This document shows positions 6,263-6,291 of a stretch of DNA of 6,291 bases, piece after piece. Numbering within the stretch: position 1 is the first letter of the stretch; each line of letters opens with the position of its first letter. Location: the NCBI GenBank assembly GCA_003697105.1, contig RFFQ01000063.1, forward strand, positions 1-6,291. Direction: 5' to 3'. The stretch is from Gemmatimonadota bacterium. GTDB lineage: Bacteria; 4572-55; J002. Position numbers and translations under genes: made by a program. The notes beneath the pieces were generated by a model, which worked only from the letters and a program-made list of their open reading frames with translations, made no database searches and was not told the origin of the DNA.

Positions 6263-6291
6263 CCGAGTTAAAGTTAGGTGTACCAAGATAA

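Larger units (their letters stand above)
6146..6291 (-). promoter_or_regulatory. Leader region of the operon (146 bases, AT-rich, palindrome-bearing)
   Basis: No convincing gene lies between the right edge and the start of the first epimerase. The stretch is AT-rich, with A/T runs at 6157-6162, 6176-6180 and 6225-6230. It carries repeated ATACC/GGTAT elements and two candidate promoters reading toward the gene block, listed separately. Because all six genes are closely spaced behind it, it is the natural site for the operon promoter. Two minus-strand frames are open from the right edge to about 6207, so the 3' tail of an upstream gene cannot be fully excluded. Confidence 0.6.

Noticed and set aside
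6207-6290. Minus-strand frames open from the right edge, possible tail of an upstream gene
   Set aside because: About 27 codons without recognisable sequence, in AT-rich DNA with operator-like repeats. Two frames are open at once, so neither is convincing.
6193-6291. 32-residue plus-strand frame ending with TAA at the right edge
   Set aside because: It lacks a ribosome site and covers the palindromes and promoter candidates. An open frame of this length is expected by chance.
1-6291. CRISPR array, tRNA, rRNA, insertion sequence or defence system
   Set aside because: No spaced direct repeats, no tRNA-like cloverleaf, no rRNA segments and no transposase or nuclease motifs were seen. All coding sequence is explained by polysaccharide and sulfate-activation genes.

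Overview
The window is a tightly packed block of six genes, all on the minus strand, so it is transcribed from right to left. It is part of a bacterial surface-polysaccharide locus. It holds nucleotide-sugar enzymes, a bifunctional sulfate-activation enzyme and an ABC exporter of the Wzm/Wzt (TagG/TagH) type. The organism cannot be named from the sequence. Moderate G+C, ABC-dependent polysaccharide export and a fused ATP sulfurylase-APS kinase suit a Gram-negative bacterium, but this is inference.

In order of transcription: (i) 6291-6146 is a non-coding leader carrying near-palindromic ATACC/GGTAT motifs and two plausible sigma-70-type promoters. (ii) 6145-5174 encodes an SDR-family nucleotide-sugar epimerase resembling UDP-glucuronate 4-epimerases. 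(iii) 5143-3278 encodes a 621-residue sulfate adenylyltransferase/adenylylsulfate kinase. (iv) 3260-2271 encodes a second SDR enzyme, closest by motif to UDP-glucuronate decarboxylases and related epimerases. (v) 2261-1416 encodes the exporter membrane subunit. (vi) 1416-547 encodes glucose-1-phosphate thymidylyltransferase (RmlA). (vii) 554 to the left edge encodes the exporter ATPase, cut by the window after 184 residues. Intergenic gaps are 30, 17 and 9 bases, followed by overlaps of 1 and 8 bases. No terminator is visible, so one polycistronic unit is likely.

Together the genes suggest synthesis and export of a polysaccharide built from uronic acid- or pentose-type sugars and dTDP-sugars (RmlA). 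The sulfate-activation enzyme would supply PAPS. Its place inside the operon suggests that the polymer may be sulfated. No sulfotransferase or glycosyltransferase lies in the window, so that remains a hypothesis. The two most interesting points are the PAPS enzyme embedded in an exporter operon and the operator-like palindromes in the spacers of both predicted leader promoters.
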